Shown here: positions 8,914-18,462 of the stretch, one piece after another | How the letters are laid out: each line of letters opens with the position of its first letter | Position numbering within the stretch: the first letter of the stretch is position 1 | Origin: Pseudoduganella plicata | GTDB lineage: Bacteria; Pseudomonadota; Gammaproteobacteria; Burkholderiales; Burkholderiaceae_D | DNA length: 64,000 nt | Assembly: GCF_004421005.1 (NCBI RefSeq) | Contig: NZ_CP038026.1 | Coordinates: 310,001 to 374,000 of the forward strand | Reading direction: 5' to 3' | The notes under the pieces: generated by a model | What the model was told of the DNA's origin: nothing | The model's database searches: none | The model's input: the letters and a program-made list of their open reading frames with translations, nothing else | Position numbers and translations under genes: made by a program

Positions 8914-9380
8914 CGGCGCCGCGCCTGCTGGACACGCCCGAGGCCCTGCAAGGGGCCGTGGGCCAGGAGGTGGCGGTATCGCGCTGGTTCGACATCGACC
9001 AGCGTCGCATCGCAGCGTTTGCCGACGTCACGGACGATCATCAATGGATCCATCTCGACGCCGAGCGGGCAAGAACGGAGTCGCCCTACGGCGGCACGGT
9101 AGCGCACGGCTTCCTCACCCTGTCGCTGCTGCCGGCAATGCTGGCCAGCTGCGTGTCGCTGGGGGAAGCGCGGCTGACGGTCAACTATGGCGTCAACAAG
9201 GTGCGCTTCCCGGCCGCCGTGCCGTCGGGAAGCCGCCTCCGCGGCCGCTTCGGCATCGCCGCCGTCGAGCCGCTGGCCGATTGCGTGCAGGTCGTGTGGC
9301 ACGTGACGATGGAGAGCGAAGATAACGAAGGGCGCGGCAAGCCCGTCTGCGTGGCAGAGTTCGTGATGCGGCGCTACTGA
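8910..9380 (+). CDS. MaoC-like (R)-enoyl-CoA hydratase
   Basis: 156 residues, start ATG 8910 in the ATGA overlap with the preceding stop. Hotdog-fold hydratase: the hydratase-2 motif appears as FADVTDDHQWIHLDAERAR followed by YGGTVAHGFLTLSLLP, giving the catalytic Asp and His expected in MaoC-type enzymes. NYGVNKVRFPAAVPSGSRLRGR is the conserved strand region. The enzyme would hydrate the enoyl-CoA produced by the two upstream dehydrogenase subunits, so the three genes form a short beta-oxidation-like module. Confidence 0.9.
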   Translation: MTAPRLLDTPEALQGAVGQEVAVSRWFDIDQRRIAAFADVTDDHQWIHLDAERARTESPYGGTVAHGFLTLSLLPAMLASCVSLGEARLTVNYGVNKVRFPAAVPSGSRLRGRFGIAAVEPLADCVQVVWHVTMESEDNEGRGKPVCVAEFVMRRY

Positions 9381-9405
9381 CGCGGCGCGCGGGCGTGGGT
9401 ACAAT
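9377..9405 (+). promoter_or_regulatory. candidate sigma70 promoter giving a leaderless bluB mRNA
   Basis: CTGACG (9377-9382), 17-base spacer, TACAAT (9400-9405). The usual start distance after a -10 box places the first transcribed base at about 9412, the A of the bluB ATG. There is no Shine-Dalgarno between the -10 box and the ATG, which agrees with a leaderless transcript. The -35 box overlaps the MaoC stop codon. Confidence 0.5.
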
Positions 9406-9411
9406 GCGGCG

Positions 9412-10059
9412 ATGCACAATCCAAACGCCTATCCACCCGACCAGATCGAAGCCGTCTATCGCGCCATCCGCGAGCGCCGCGACGTGCGCCACTTCGTGCC
9501 CGGTCCGATCGGGCAGGACCAGCTGGCCCGTTTCATCGCCGCAGCCCACAATGGTCCTTCGGTGGGCCTGATGCAGCCGTGGCGCTTCCTGCGCATCACC
9601 GATCCCGCGCTGCGCCGCGCGATCCACGCCGAGGTGGATGCGGAGCGCCTGCGCACGGCCGCCGCGCTGGGCGAGCGTTCCGGTGAATTCATGCGCCTGA
9701 AGGTGGAAGGCATCCTGACCTGCGGCGAAGTGCTCGTCGTCGGTCTGATCGACCGGCGCGAGGACTATGTCTTTGGCCGGCGCACGATGCCGGAAATGGA
9801 CCTGGCGTCGGCCGCGTGCGCGATCCAGAACTTCTGGCTGGCAGCGCGGGCGGAAGGCATCGGCGTGGGCTGGGTGTCGCTGTTCGAGCCGGAGCGGCTG
9901 CGCGAGCTGTGCGCGATGCCCCCGGGAAGCCAGCCGATCGCCGTGCTGTGCGTCGGCCATGTGGCCGAGTTCTATCCGGCGCCGATGCTGGAGATGGAGG
10001 GGTGGGATGCGCGGCACGCGCTGGCCGACATCGTGTTCGAGAACCGGTGGGGCGGGTAG
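9412..10059 (+). CDS. bluB: 5,6-dimethylbenzimidazole synthase BluB
   Basis: Oxygen-dependent conversion of reduced FMN to 5,6-dimethylbenzimidazole, the lower ligand of cobalamin. 215 residues, the usual family length. Nitroreductase-fold features: AVYRAIRERRDVRHFVPGPI near the N-terminus, AAHNGPSVGLMQPWRFLRI (FMN binding and lid region), SAACAIQNFWLAARAEGIGVGWVSLF, and a C-terminal ENRWG. It precedes the riboswitch-controlled cobalamin operon but has its own promoter and no riboswitch. Presence of BluB means an aerobic or microaerobic route to the lower ligand. Confidence 0.95.
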   Translation: MHNPNAYPPDQIEAVYRAIRERRDVRHFVPGPIGQDQLARFIAAAHNGPSVGLMQPWRFLRITDPALRRAIHAEVDAERLRTAAALGERSGEFMRLKVEGILTCGEVLVVGLIDRREDYVFGRRTMPEMDLASAACAIQNFWLAARAEGIGVGWVSLFEPERLRELCAMPPGSQPIAVLCVGHVAEFYPAPMLEMEGWDARHALADIVFENRWGG

Positions 10060-10098
10060 TCCGAAGGTCCCTGACCTGGCAGGTGCCCGCGCCAAAGC

Positions 10099-10127
10099 TT
10101 GCAAATGCATGCGAGCGCACCTATACT
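10099..10127 (+). promoter_or_regulatory. candidate sigma70 promoter upstream of the B12 riboswitch
   Basis: TTGCAA (10099-10104), exactly 17 bases, TATACT (10122-10127). The predicted start, about 10134, coincides with the beginning of the riboswitch structure, supporting it as the promoter for the cbtB-cobW operon. Confidence 0.6.
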
Positions 10128-10133
10128 GCGCCG

Positions 10134-10350
10134 GTAGTTTAGCTTCCGGTATCCGCACACCCTCGTGTCCGGATTTAATTGGGAAGTCGGTGCGCCGTCC
10201 TGCCAGGGCGGCAATGCCGACGCTGCCCCCGCAACGGTAAGCGAGTCGAAGGTGCCGCAATCGGCCACTATGCTGTCATGCATGGGAAGGCGCGGCGCCA
10301 GGCGGTCATGCCGACGCCACTCGCGAGTCCGGAAACCAGCCCGAAGCAGT
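10134..10350 (+). promoter_or_regulatory. cobalamin (B12) riboswitch
   Basis: Leader RNA with the conserved parts of the cobalamin riboswitch in order: GGAAGTCGGTGCG with a closing strand CCGACGCTGCCCC, the B12-box core GCAACGGTAA (10231-10240), a GGGAAGG segment near 10284, GCCACTCGCGAGTCCGG around 10316-10332 and AAACCAGCCCG (10333-10343), matching the usual GCCACTG...AGTC.GGA.ACC.GCC order. Adenosylcobalamin binding normally lowers expression of the downstream genes. It lies upstream of cbtB, so cobalt uptake and the whole corrin operon are probably repressed by B12. End points are approximate. 10351-10500 holds the expression platform and the cbtB ribosome site GGAGG; I could not settle whether control is by termination or by ribosome-site masking. 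Confidence 0.93.
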
Positions 10351-10501
10351 ACAGCGCGTTTGTATTGCGGAGGGCGATACGGATGAGGAACTGCATCGGC
10401 CGCATGAATCCTTGCCCCGCCGGCGTCCAGCGTCTCTTCCGCACCATCCTCCCCAGTCCAGGCAAAACCAAGGTAACACCGACCTGCATCCGGAGGCTCC
10501 C

Positions 10502-10693
10502 ATGTCCGCACCAAACGTCCCTACGTCCCATATCGGCACCGCGCCGCGTACGCTCAAGGATACGCTGCTGCCCGCGCTCGCGGCCGCCGGCCTAGGCATC
10601 GTGCTGTTGTTCGGCGCCGGCTTTGCGCCGATGGAAGCACTGCACAACGCGGCGCACGACAGCCGCCACTCGGCGGGCTTCCCGTGCCACTGA
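10502..10693 (+). CDS. cbtB: CbtB-type cobalt transporter subunit
   Basis: 63-residue protein with one transmembrane helix (LLPALAAAGLGIVLLFGAGFAP) and a metal-binding tail HNAAHDSRHSAGFPCH, the hallmark of CbtB. With CbtA it is a predicted cobalt transporter first inferred from B12 riboswitch linkage, as seen again here. Start ATG 10502 has GGAGG upstream. Confidence 0.9.
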   Translation: MSAPNVPTSHIGTAPRTLKDTLLPALAAAGLGIVLLFGAGFAPMEALHNAAHDSRHSAGFPCH

Positions 10694-11475
10694 GCCCTGC
10701 GCTGCCAACGCGGCGCCCCGGCATCTTCAGCCGCATCGTCGCCACAGGGGCCGCCGCCGGCATCGTGGCCGGGCTGCTGCTGACGGGCGTGCAGCATCTG
10801 CAGGTGACGGAAATCATCCGCACCGCGGAGACGTACGAGGTCGCGGCCGAAGCGAAGCCCGTCGCCGCGCACACGCACACGCACACGCACGAGCAGGCGC
10901 ACGAGCACGAGCACGCGCACGAAGATGCGCACAAAGATGGGCACAAAGATGGGCACAAGCACGGCGGCTGGCAGCCGGAGCCCGGCTTCGAGCGTACCGC
11001 GTTCACGGCGCTGGCCGATGTCAGCATGGCGGTCGGCTACGCGCTGCTCCTGTCGGCCGTGCTGACCTTGCGCGGCAAGGACAGCAACTGGCGCCAGGGG
11101 CTGCTCTGGGGTGCGGCCGGCTACGCCGTCTTCTTTATCGCACCATCGCTGGGGCTGCCGCCGGAACTGCCCGGCACGCAGGCGGCGCCCGTGGTGGCGC
11201 GGCAGGCGTGGTGGCTGTGCGCCGCCGGTGGCATGGCTGCGGCGCTGGCGCTGCTGGTGTGGGGCCGTCACTGGTCGCTGAAGGTGCTTGCCGTCGTGCT
11301 GCTGGCCGTGCCGCACCTGGTCGGTGCGCCGCAACCCGCCGTCCATGGCGGTGTCGCGCCGCCCGAGCTGGCGCGCGCATTTATCGTCGCCTCCGCGCTG
11401 GCCAATGCAGCCTTCTGGCTGGCGCTGGGCGCGTTGACGGGTCACTTCCACCATCGCTTCAACGGCGCTCGCTGA
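10684..11475 (+). CDS. cbtA: CbtA-type cobalt transporter, with His-rich loop
   Basis: 263-residue integral membrane protein, about five to six hydrophobic segments, beginning at GTG 10684, which overlaps the cbtB stop by ten bases. The first helix (RIVATGAAAGIVAGLLLTGVQ) is followed by a loop, residues about 63-93, in which almost every second residue is His (HTHTHTHEQAHEHEHAHED and HKDGHKDGHKHG). The loop lies where family members have a shorter His segment. It probably gathers Co(II) outside the membrane or buffers it. Partner of CbtB. Confidence 0.9.
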   Translation: MPLSPALPTRRPGIFSRIVATGAAAGIVAGLLLTGVQHLQVTEIIRTAETYEVAAEAKPVAAHTHTHTHEQAHEHEHAHEDAHKDGHKDGHKHGGWQPEPGFERTAFTALADVSMAVGYALLLSAVLTLRGKDSNWRQGLLWGAAGYAVFFIAPSLGLPPELPGTQAAPVVARQAWWLCAAGGMAAALALLVWGRHWSLKVLAVVLLAVPHLVGAPQPAVHGGVAPPELARAFIVASALANAAFWLALGALTGHFHHRFNGAR

Positions 11476-11478
11476 CCG

Positions 11479-11817
11479 ATGCGCGCTCATGACCGGCACG
11501 TGTTCATGTGCGTCGGCCCCCGCTGCACGCCCGGCGAAGGCCGGGCGCAGGCGGTGTTCGAGCATATGGGGGCATTGATCGACGCGCGTCCCGAGCTGGC
11601 GGTCAAACGCACGCGCACGCATTGCATGGTCGCGTGCAAGTTCAGCGGCCCGGTGCTGGTCGTGTATCCGGAAGGTGTCTGGTATCAGCGCGTGGACGAA
11701 GCGGCGGCGGCGCGCATCGTCGAAGAGCATCTCGTGGGCGGTCGCGAAGTGGTGGACCTGATCTTCCACCGCCTGGGCGAGGGCGATACCTGCGCACCGG
11801 AGCCAAAGAATGAATGA
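11479..11817 (+). CDS. (2Fe-2S) thioredoxin-like ferredoxin of the cobalamin operon
   Basis: 112 residues with the four-Cys pattern of thioredoxin-like [2Fe-2S] ferredoxins: CVGPRC near residue 11 and CMVACK near residue 49. Genes of this type recur next to cobN or cobW in proteobacterial B12 clusters; a role in supplying electrons, perhaps for cobalt reduction or a reductive ring step, is inferred, not shown. It lies 3 bases after cbtA and overlaps cobN by eight bases. Confidence 0.85.
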   Translation: MRAHDRHVFMCVGPRCTPGEGRAQAVFEHMGALIDARPELAVKRTRTHCMVACKFSGPVLVVYPEGVWYQRVDEAAAARIVEEHLVGGREVVDLIFHRLGEGDTCAPEPKNE

Positions 11818-14800
11818 TATCGCGCGTCTCGCACTGCTGACGCATGCCTCGAACGACCTCGCCGTGTTGCACCAGGCGTGCGCGCAACTGCCGGTGGGTT
11901 TCGGTCCGGTGGCCGGCGTCAACCTGCAAGAACAGGACGCGGCCGGACTGCTGGACGGCGCCCTGCGCGCCGCCCGCGTCATTGTCGTGCGCGTGCTGGG
12001 CCGCCTGGGCGGCGTGGCCGGCTTCGGCGAGCTGGTGGAAAAGGCGCGCCGGCAGGGCCGGCATCTGATCGTTGTCAGCGGCACCGGCGAACCCGATCCC
12101 GAGCTGGCCGCCGTGTCCACCGTGCCGGCGCACGTGCTGCAGATGGCGCTCGCGTACTTCCATGCGGGCGGCAGCGCCAATCTGGCGCAATTGCTGCGCT
12201 ACCTGTCCGATCACCTGCTGCTGACGGGTTACGGCTTCGAGCCCGCCCAGCCGCTGCCGGAGCACGGCATTTATCATCCCGACCTGCCGTCCTGCGCCGC
12301 GTTGCCCGACTGGCTGGCTTTGCGCGACATTTCCCGGCCCAGCGTTGGCATCGTGTTCTACCGCGCCCACTGGATGAGCGGGAACACGCGCTTTGTCGAC
12401 GCGCTGCTGGCGGCGCTGGAAGCATGCGGCATGGACGTGCTGCCCGTGTTCACGTCGTCGCTGCGGGCCGGCGAAGGCGTGCCGGAAGCGCTGCGCTACT
12501 TCATTGCCGCACAAGTCGATGTGCTGATCAACACCACGTCGTTTGCCATGGGCGAGATCACGCCGGGCGGCACCACGCCGGCCGGCTGGTCCGTCGGCGT
12601 GCTGGAAAAGCTGGACGTTCCCGTGCTGCAGGCCATCACGAGCGGCATGACCCTGCCGCAGTGGGAAGCCTCCACGCGCGGCCTGAATCCCCTCGATACG
12701 GCAATGAACGTCGTGCTGCCCGAATTCGACGGCCGCATCATCACCGTGCCGCTGTCGTTCAAGGAAGGCGCGGCCGGGTTGCCCGGCGAGGCAGTCGAAT
12801 ACGCGCCGCTGGCCGATCGCGCCGCCCGCATTGCCGGCGTGGCCGCCCGTTATGCGCGCCTGCGCCGCGTGCCCAATGCGGACAAGCGCGTCGCCTTCAT
12901 GTTTACCAATTCCAGCAGCAAGGCCGCGCAGATCGGCAACGCCGTCGGGCTGGACGCGCCGGCATCGCTGATGCGCATCCTGGCCGGGATGGTCGATGCG
13001 GGCTATGCCATCGGCGACCTGCCGGCGGACGGCACGACCCTGATCCACGACCTGGTGGCGCGCTGCTCGTACGACAATCTGTATGTGACGGCGCAGCAGC
13101 TGGCCGGCGCCGCCGGCAGGGTCCCGGCGGCGCGCTATGCCGAGTGGTTCGCCGAGCTGCCGCAGTCGCTGCAGGACAGGATGACGGCGCAATGGGGGCC
13201 GCCGCCGGGCGAAGCGTATGTCCACGACGGCCACCTGGCGCTGGCAGGCATCGACCTGGGCAACGCGTTCGTGGCGCTGCAGCCGCCGCGCGGCTACGGC
13301 ATGGACCCGGACGCGATCTATCACCAGCCCGACCTGCCGCCGACGCATCATTACTACGCGCTGTACCGCTGGCTGCGCGACGAATGGCGCGCCGATGCCA
13401 TCGTCCACGTCGGCAAGCACGGCACGATGGAGTGGCTGCCCGGGAAAGGTGTCGGCCTGTCGGAAGCGTGCTTCCCGGACGCCCTGCTGGGCGACCTGCC
13501 GCTGTTCTACCCGTTCATCATCAACGATCCGGGCGAAGGCTCGCAGGCCAAGCGGCGCGCCCACGCCGTGGTCGTCGACCACCTGACGCCGCCGATGACG
13601 ACGGCCGACACCTACGGTGCACTGGCCCAGCTGACGCAGCTGGTGGACGAGTACTACCAGGTTGAAGTGCTGGACCCGGCCAAGCTGCCGCTGTTGCAGC
13701 AGCAGATCTGGGACCTCGTGAAGCAGACCAACCTGGACGCCGACATGCGGGCCCGGCTGCTGCACCACGATCACGACCATGAACACGGTCATGGCCATCA
13801 CCATCACGACCATGATCACCACCACGGTCATGATCACGAGCACGAGCACGACCATGGCCTGCCGGAAGCGCTGGCGGCGATGGGCGGCTCGGACGTCGCG
13901 CACCTGATCGAGGACCTGGACGGCTACCTGTGCGAACTGGGTTCCGCGCAGATCCGCGACGGCCTGCACATCCTGGGCCGCTGCCCGGACGACGCCCAGA
14001 TGCCGGACATGCTGGTCTCGCTGACCCGCCTGCCGAACCTGGACGTGCCCGGCCTGCAGGCGGCGGTGGCCGGCCTGTTCGGGCTGACGGTCGACATGCT
14101 GCTGACGACGCCCGGCGCCGACGGCCAGCGCATCAATGCAGCGCCAAGCCTGGCGCGGCTTGCGGGCCGCGCCGTGGTATCGCGCGCCAACGCGCTCGAT
14201 GCGGTGGAGATCCTGTGCAGCCGCCTGTTTGTCGAACTGGGTGCGGCCGGCTATGCGCCGGCCGCCATCGACGCGGTGCTGGACCGCGTGTTCGGCACGC
14301 TTGACGACGATGCGGCGCGACGCCTGCAGCCGGCCGCGCGCAGCCGCGCCAGCGTCGTCACGCAACTGGGCCGCCCGCGCCCGAAAACGGCGGCGCCGGC
14401 GCCGGCGCCACGCGCCACCGTTGCTGGTCCCGCGCGTTTCGACGCGATCCGCCAGGTACTGGACTTCGCCTGCCGCGAGCTGGTGCCGAAATTGCGTCTC
14501 GCCAGCGACGAGATCGACAATCTGCTGGCCGGTCTGGCCGGGCGCTACGTGCCGGCCGGTCCGAGCGGCTCCCCTACACGGGGCATGGCCCACATTCTGC
14601 CGACAGGCAGGAATTTTTACTCCGTCGACCCGCGCAGCGTGCCGTCGCAATCGGCCTGGCGCGTCGGCCAGCAACTCGCGCGCGAAGTGCTGGAACGCTA
14701 TCAGCGCGAGACGGGTGGCTGGCCGGAAAGCGTCGCCATCAGCATCTGGGGCACCAGCGCGATGCGTACGCACGGCGACGACGTGGCGCAGATCCTGGCC

Positions 14801-15853
14801 CTGCTGGGTGTGCGGCCCGTCTGGCGGCACGAAAGCCGGCAGGTGTGCGGCATCGAGATCGTTCCGCTGGCGGAGCTGAAACGGCCCCGCATCGACGTCA
14901 CCACGCGCATCAGCGGCTTTTTCCGCGACGCGTTCCCGCAGCTGATCGACCTGATCGACGACGCTGTCCAGCAGGTGATCGCGCTGGACGAGCCGCCGAC
15001 GGACAATTTCGTGCGCAAGCATTACCTGGCGGAGCTGGCGGAAGCGATCGGCAGCGGCATCGACGAAGGCGAAGCCGCGCGCCGCGCCGGCTACCGCATC
15101 TTCGGCGCCAAGCCGGGCAGCTACGGCGCCGGCATCCTGCCGCTGGTCCAGCATCGCAACTGGGAAGGCGACAGCGACTTCGCCGAGGCCTATGTCAACT
15201 GGGGCGGCTACGCCTATGCGCGCGGCACGCAGGGCGGTGATGAGCGGGCGGCGTTCCGTACGCGTCTGGCCGGCGTGCAGATCGCGCTGCACAACCAGGA
15301 CAACCGCGAACACGACATCTTCGACAGCGACGACTACCTGCAGTTCCACGGCGGGATGATCGCGACGATCCGCGCGCTGTCGGGCCAGCAGCCGCGCCAT
15401 TACTTCGGCGACAGCCATGATCCGTCGCGCGCGCAGGTGCGCGACCTGAAGGAAGAGACGCTGCGGGTGTTCCGTTCGCGCGTCGTCAATCCGAAGTGGC
15501 TGGCCAGCATCCAGCGTCACGGTTACAAGGGCGGGCTGGAACTGACGGCCACCGTCGATTACCTGTTCGGCTACGACGCCACGGCCGGCGTGATGGACGA
15601 CTGGATGTACGAGTGCGTGGCGCAGACGTATGCGTTCGATGCCGACATGGCGCGCTTCCTGCGAGAAGCCAATCCATGGGCGCAGAACGCGATTGCCGAA
15701 CGCCTGCTGGAAGCGGCGGGGCGCGGCATGTGGGCGGCGCCGGATCCGGCCACGCTGGAACGGCTGCGCGAACTGTATCTGCAAAGCGAAGCCTTGCTGG
15801 AAGAACGCGGCGAGACGGCACGCAGCGGTCAATCGAATGAGTCAATAAGATGA
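11810..15853 (+). CDS. cobN: cobaltochelatase CobN, with internal His-rich insert
   Basis: 1347 residues, the large catalytic subunit of ATP-dependent aerobic cobaltochelatase, which inserts Co(II) into hydrogenobyrinic acid a,c-diamide. Typical segments: [20 protein letters not shown] near residue 530, [21 protein letters not shown] and [11 protein letters not shown]. An insert at residues 652-682 (bases 13763-13855) holds 19 His in 31 residues, alternating with Asp, Glu and Gly, between helices of the middle region. It overlaps the next gene by ATGA. The partner subunits CobS and CobT are not present; the adjacent ChlID-like ATPase is the likely motor. Confidence 0.96.
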   Translation: MNDIARLALLTHASNDLAVLHQACAQLPVGFGPVAGVNLQEQDAAGLLDGALRAARVIVVRVLGRLGGVAGFGELVEKARRQGRHLIVVSGTGEPDPELAAVSTVPAHVLQMALAYFHAGGSANLAQLLRYLSDHLLLTGYGFEPAQPLPEHGIYHPDLPSCAALPDWLALRDISRPSVGIVFYRAHWMSGNTRFVDALLAALEACGMDVLPVFTSSLRAGEGVPEALRYFIAAQVDVLINTTSFAMGEITPGGTTPAGWSVGVLEKLDVPVLQAITSGMTLPQWEASTRGLNPLDTAMNVVLPEFDGRIITVPLSFKEGAAGLPGEAVEYAPLADRAARIAGVAARYARLRRVPNADKRVAFMFTNSSSKAAQIGNAVGLDAPASLMRILAGMVDAGYAIGDLPADGTTLIHDLVARCSYDNLYVTAQQLAGAAGRVPAARYAEWFAELPQSLQDRMTAQWGPPPGEAYVHDGHLALAGIDLGNAFVALQPPRGYGMDPDAIYHQPDLPPTHHYYALYRWLRDEWRADAIVHVGKHGTMEWLPGKGVGLSEACFPDALLGDLPLFYPFIINDPGEGSQAKRRAHAVVVDHLTPPMTTADTYGALAQLTQLVDEYYQVEVLDPAKLPLLQQQIWDLVKQTNLDADMRARLLHHDHDHEHGHGHHHHDHDHHHGHDHEHEHDHGLPEALAAMGGSDVAHLIEDLDGYLCELGSAQIRDGLHILGRCPDDAQMPDMLVSLTRLPNLDVPGLQAAVAGLFGLTVDMLLTTPGADGQRINAAPSLARLAGRAVVSRANALDAVEILCSRLFVELGAAGYAPAAIDAVLDRVFGTLDDDAARRLQPAARSRASVVTQLGRPRPKTAAPAPAPRATVAGPARFDAIRQVLDFACRELVPKLRLASDEIDNLLAGLAGRYVPAGPSGSPTRGMAHILPTGRNFYSVDPRSVPSQSAWRVGQQLAREVLERYQRETGGWPESVAISIWGTSAMRTHGDDVAQILALLGVRPVWRHESRQVCGIEIVPLAELKRPRIDVTTRISGFFRDAFPQLIDLIDDAVQQVIALDEPPTDNFVRKHYLAELAEAIGSGIDEGEAARRAGYRIFGAKPGSYGAGILPLVQHRNWEGDSDFAEAYVNWGGYAYARGTQGGDERAAFRTRLAGVQIALHNQDNREHDIFDSDDYLQFHGGMIATIRALSGQQPRHYFGDSHDPSRAQVRDLKEETLRVFRSRVVNPKWLASIQRHGYKGGLELTATVDYLFGYDATAGVMDDWMYECVAQTYAFDADMARFLREANPWAQNAIAERLLEAAGRGMWAAPDPATLERLRELYLQSEALLEERGETARSGQSNESIR

Positions 15854-17745
15854 GCACAATCTTCCCGTTCAGCGCCATTGTCGGCCAGGCGCAGTTGCGC
15901 ACGGCGCTGATGCTGTGCGCCGTCGATCCCTCCATCGGCGGGGTGCTGATCCGCGGCGACAAGGGCACGGCCAAGAGCACGGCCGCGCGCGCGCTGGCTG
16001 CCGTGCTGCCGCCCGTCGCCCGTGTGCCCGGTTGCGCCTTCAATTGCGCGCCCGACCACCGCGCCGAGCCCTGCGACATATGCCGCGACGGCACCCCGCA
16101 GGCATCCGACGTGCCGTTTGTTACCCTGCCGCTGGGCGCGACCGAAGACCGCGTGCTGGGCAGCCTGGATATCGCCAGCGCGCTCCAGGGCGGCGCGCGC
16201 GCATTCCAGCCCGGGCTGCTGGCTTCGGCCCACCGGGGGCTGCTGTACATCGATGAAGTCAACCTGCTGGCCGACCACCTGGTGGACGTGCTGCTGGATG
16301 TGGCCGCGATGGGCGTCAACAGCGTGCAGCGCGAAGGGCTGTCGATTTCCCATCCCGCCCGCTTCACGCTGGTGGGCACGATGAACCTGGAAGAGGGCGA
16401 CCTGCGGCCGCAACTGCTGGACCGTTTCGGCCTGATGGTGGAAGTCGCGGCCCCGCGCGACAAGGCCGAGCGCGCCGAAGTGGTGCGCCGCCGGATCGGC
16501 TTCGAAGCGGATCCGGCAGGATTCGCGGCAAAGTGGCACGACGAACAGGAGGCGTTGCGCGCGCGGCTGGCGGCGGCGCAGCGGCTGCTGCCGGACGTGC
16601 GCCTGGACGACGCGATGCTGGACCTGATCAGCCACCTGTGCTGCGAGTTCGACGTGGCCAGCCTGCGCGCGGACATCGTGCTGCACAAGACGTCGCGCGC
16701 GCTGGCGGCGCTGGATGGCCGGCAGGAAGTGACGCCGGCAGACCTGCGCACCGCGGCGCAACTGGTGCTGCCGCACCGGCGCCGCCGCAAGCCGTTCGAG
16801 CAGCCGGGCCTGGACCAGGACCGGCTGGACGACCTGCTGCGGCAGGCAGCGCAGCCACCGCAGCGCGCCGAAGGCGGCGACGGCGACGCACAGGACGAAA
16901 ACGATGGCGACGCGGGGGCCGGTCACGAAGAGGAACAGGTCTTCGCTGCCGCCGCCAGCGGCCAGGCGCCGCGGATCGATGTCGCTGCCGGCGCGGCATA
17001 TGGCGCGGCCGGGCGCCGCAGCGCGGCAGCCCAGGCGCCGCGCGGCCAGGCGGTGCGCGCGGTACCGGACGAGCAGCCGACCAGCATCGCCATCGGCGCC
17101 ACGTTGCGCAGCGCCGCCCTGCGTGGCGGCGACCTGCGGGTGACGCGGGCCGACCTGCACCAGCAGGTACGGGCCGGCACCAGCGCGAACCTGATCCTGT
17201 TTGTCGTCGATGCTTCCGGCTCGATGGCCGCGCAAAGCCGCATGGCCGCGCTGAAGGGGGCCGTGCTGGACCTGTTGACGGATGCCTACCAGCGGCGCGA
17301 CCATGTGGCCGTGGTTGCATTCCGCGGCCAGGGAGCGGAGCTGCTGCTGGCGCCCACGCGCAGCGTCGATCTGGCCGAGCAGGGCCTGCGAGAACTGCCG
17401 ACGGGTGGACGCACGCCGCTGCCGCATGCGCTGCAACTGGTACTGGAAACGCTGCAGCGCACGGATGCGGCCGCGCTGCCGCCGTTGCTGGTGCTGTTGA
17501 CGGACGGCCGTGCCAACGTGGCGCTGGCGGAAGGCGGCGACCCATGGCGCGAGGCGTTGGCATTGGCCGAACAACTGGCGGCGCGGCGCGTGCCGGCCCT
17601 GGTGATCGACACGGAAAACGGCTACCTGCGGCTGGGCCGCGCGGCGCAACTGGCGACCGCGCTGGGCGCCGACTGCCTGACACTGGAAGAGCTGTCGGCC
17701 GACAGCCTGGCGCTGACAGTGCGCACGCGCCTGGCCGGCGCATGA
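15850..17745 (+). CDS. magnesium chelatase-like ATPase (ChlI-ChlD fusion), probable CobN partner
   Basis: 631 residues. Residues 1-330 are an AAA+ BchI-like domain: Walker [10 protein letters not shown] near residue 38, Walker [13 protein letters not shown] near residue 135, and [22 protein letters not shown] (sensor and Arg-finger region). A proline/Asp/Glu-rich linker follows, then a von Willebrand A domain with [14 protein letters not shown] near residue 455, TGGRTPL and LTDGRAN. Such fusions next to cobN replace CobS/CobT as the ATPase and scaffold for cobalt insertion. It starts in the ATGA overlap with cobN. Confidence 0.9.
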   Translation: MSTIFPFSAIVGQAQLRTALMLCAVDPSIGGVLIRGDKGTAKSTAARALAAVLPPVARVPGCAFNCAPDHRAEPCDICRDGTPQASDVPFVTLPLGATEDRVLGSLDIASALQGGARAFQPGLLASAHRGLLYIDEVNLLADHLVDVLLDVAAMGVNSVQREGLSISHPARFTLVGTMNLEEGDLRPQLLDRFGLMVEVAAPRDKAERAEVVRRRIGFEADPAGFAAKWHDEQEALRARLAAAQRLLPDVRLDDAMLDLISHLCCEFDVASLRADIVLHKTSRALAALDGRQEVTPADLRTAAQLVLPHRRRRKPFEQPGLDQDRLDDLLRQAAQPPQRAEGGDGDAQDENDGDAGAGHEEEQVFAAAASGQAPRIDVAAGAAYGAAGRRSAAAQAPRGQAVRAVPDEQPTSIAIGATLRSAALRGGDLRVTRADLHQQVRAGTSANLILFVVDASGSMAAQSRMAALKGAVLDLLTDAYQRRDHVAVVAFRGQGAELLLAPTRSVDLAEQGLRELPTGGRTPLPHALQLVLETLQRTDAAALPPLLVLLTDGRANVALAEGGDPWREALALAEQLAARRVPALVIDTENGYLRLGRAAQLATALGADCLTLEELSADSLALTVRTRLAGA

Positions 17746-17763
17746 ACAAACAATGGAGTTGAA

Positions 17764-18462
17764 ATGATCGTATGTATCGGCGCGGGACCCGGCGACACGG
17801 GCTACCTGACCCAGCGCGGCGCGGAACTGATCCGCAATGCCGACGTCGTCGCGGGCTTTGATGCCGTACTCGATGTCGTACGCGACCTGATTCCCGCCGG
17901 GGCGCAGGTGATCGGCATGGGTTATCGCGACCAGGTGGCACAGCTGGACAAGGTGGCGCTCGAACACCATGCCGGCAAGCGCTGCGTCGTCGTCTTCATG
18001 GGCGACATCCACTTTAGCGGCTTCCAGTACCTGGAGCGGGTCGAGCGGGCCTGCGGCCATCCCGTCGAATCGCTGCCGGGGATATCGTCCGCGCAGATCC
18101 TCGCGTCGCGCGCGCGGGTGTGCTTCGACGAGACGACGTTCGTCACGTTCCACCGGCGCGGCGACCTGACACCCTTCAAGCGCCACCTCGTGCATGTACT
18201 GCAGGATGGCCGCAACGCCATCGTCATCCCGTGCCCGTGGGACGAGGCGCGTTCGTTCATGCCGTGGCATATCGCCGCGTGGCTGATGGAGCAGGGTATC
18301 CCCGCCGACCATCCGACGGAAGTGTGGGAAAACCTGACGCGCGGCGAAGCGGAGTGGCACGGCACGCTGGCCGAATGCGCCGAGCATCGCTGCTCGGACA
18401 TGAGCATCATGCTGATCCGCACGCTGGCGCCGATGGCCAGCCAGATCGAGCCGGCGCCATGA
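17764..18462 (+). CDS. cbiE: cobalt-precorrin-7 (C5)-methyltransferase CbiE
   Basis: 232 residues, S-adenosylmethionine-dependent methylation at C5 of the corrin ring. N-terminus [22 protein letters not shown], then the [16 protein letters not shown] and [13 protein letters not shown] segments of the family. Only the CbiE half of the CobL-type protein is present: no CbiT methyltransferase/decarboxylase domain follows. An 18-base gap separates it from the chelatase gene and it overlaps cbiX-cbiC by ATGA. Confidence 0.9.
   Translation: MIVCIGAGPGDTGYLTQRGAELIRNADVVAGFDAVLDVVRDLIPAGAQVIGMGYRDQVAQLDKVALEHHAGKRCVVVFMGDIHFSGFQYLERVERACGHPVESLPGISSAQILASRARVCFDETTFVTFHRRGDLTPFKRHLVHVLQDGRNAIVIPCPWDEARSFMPWHIAAWLMEQGIPADHPTEVWENLTRGEAEWHGTLAECAEHRCSDMSIMLIRTLAPMASQIEPAP

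Noticed and set aside
10870..10965. Short CAC/GCAC repeats as a tandem repeat or CRISPR-like array
   Set aside because: They are codons of a His-rich loop in CbtA and lie in frame; no spacer-repeat spacing is present.
11642..15832. Very long open frame (about 1400 codons) antisense to cobN
   Set aside because: High-GC codon use leaves the opposite strand free of stops; the translation is rich in Arg, Ala, Gln and His with no family features, and the plus-strand CobN is unmistakable.
15829..18387. Open frame of over 800 codons antisense to the chelatase and cbiE genes
   Set aside because: Same shadow effect; it spans several gene boundaries and shows no domain.
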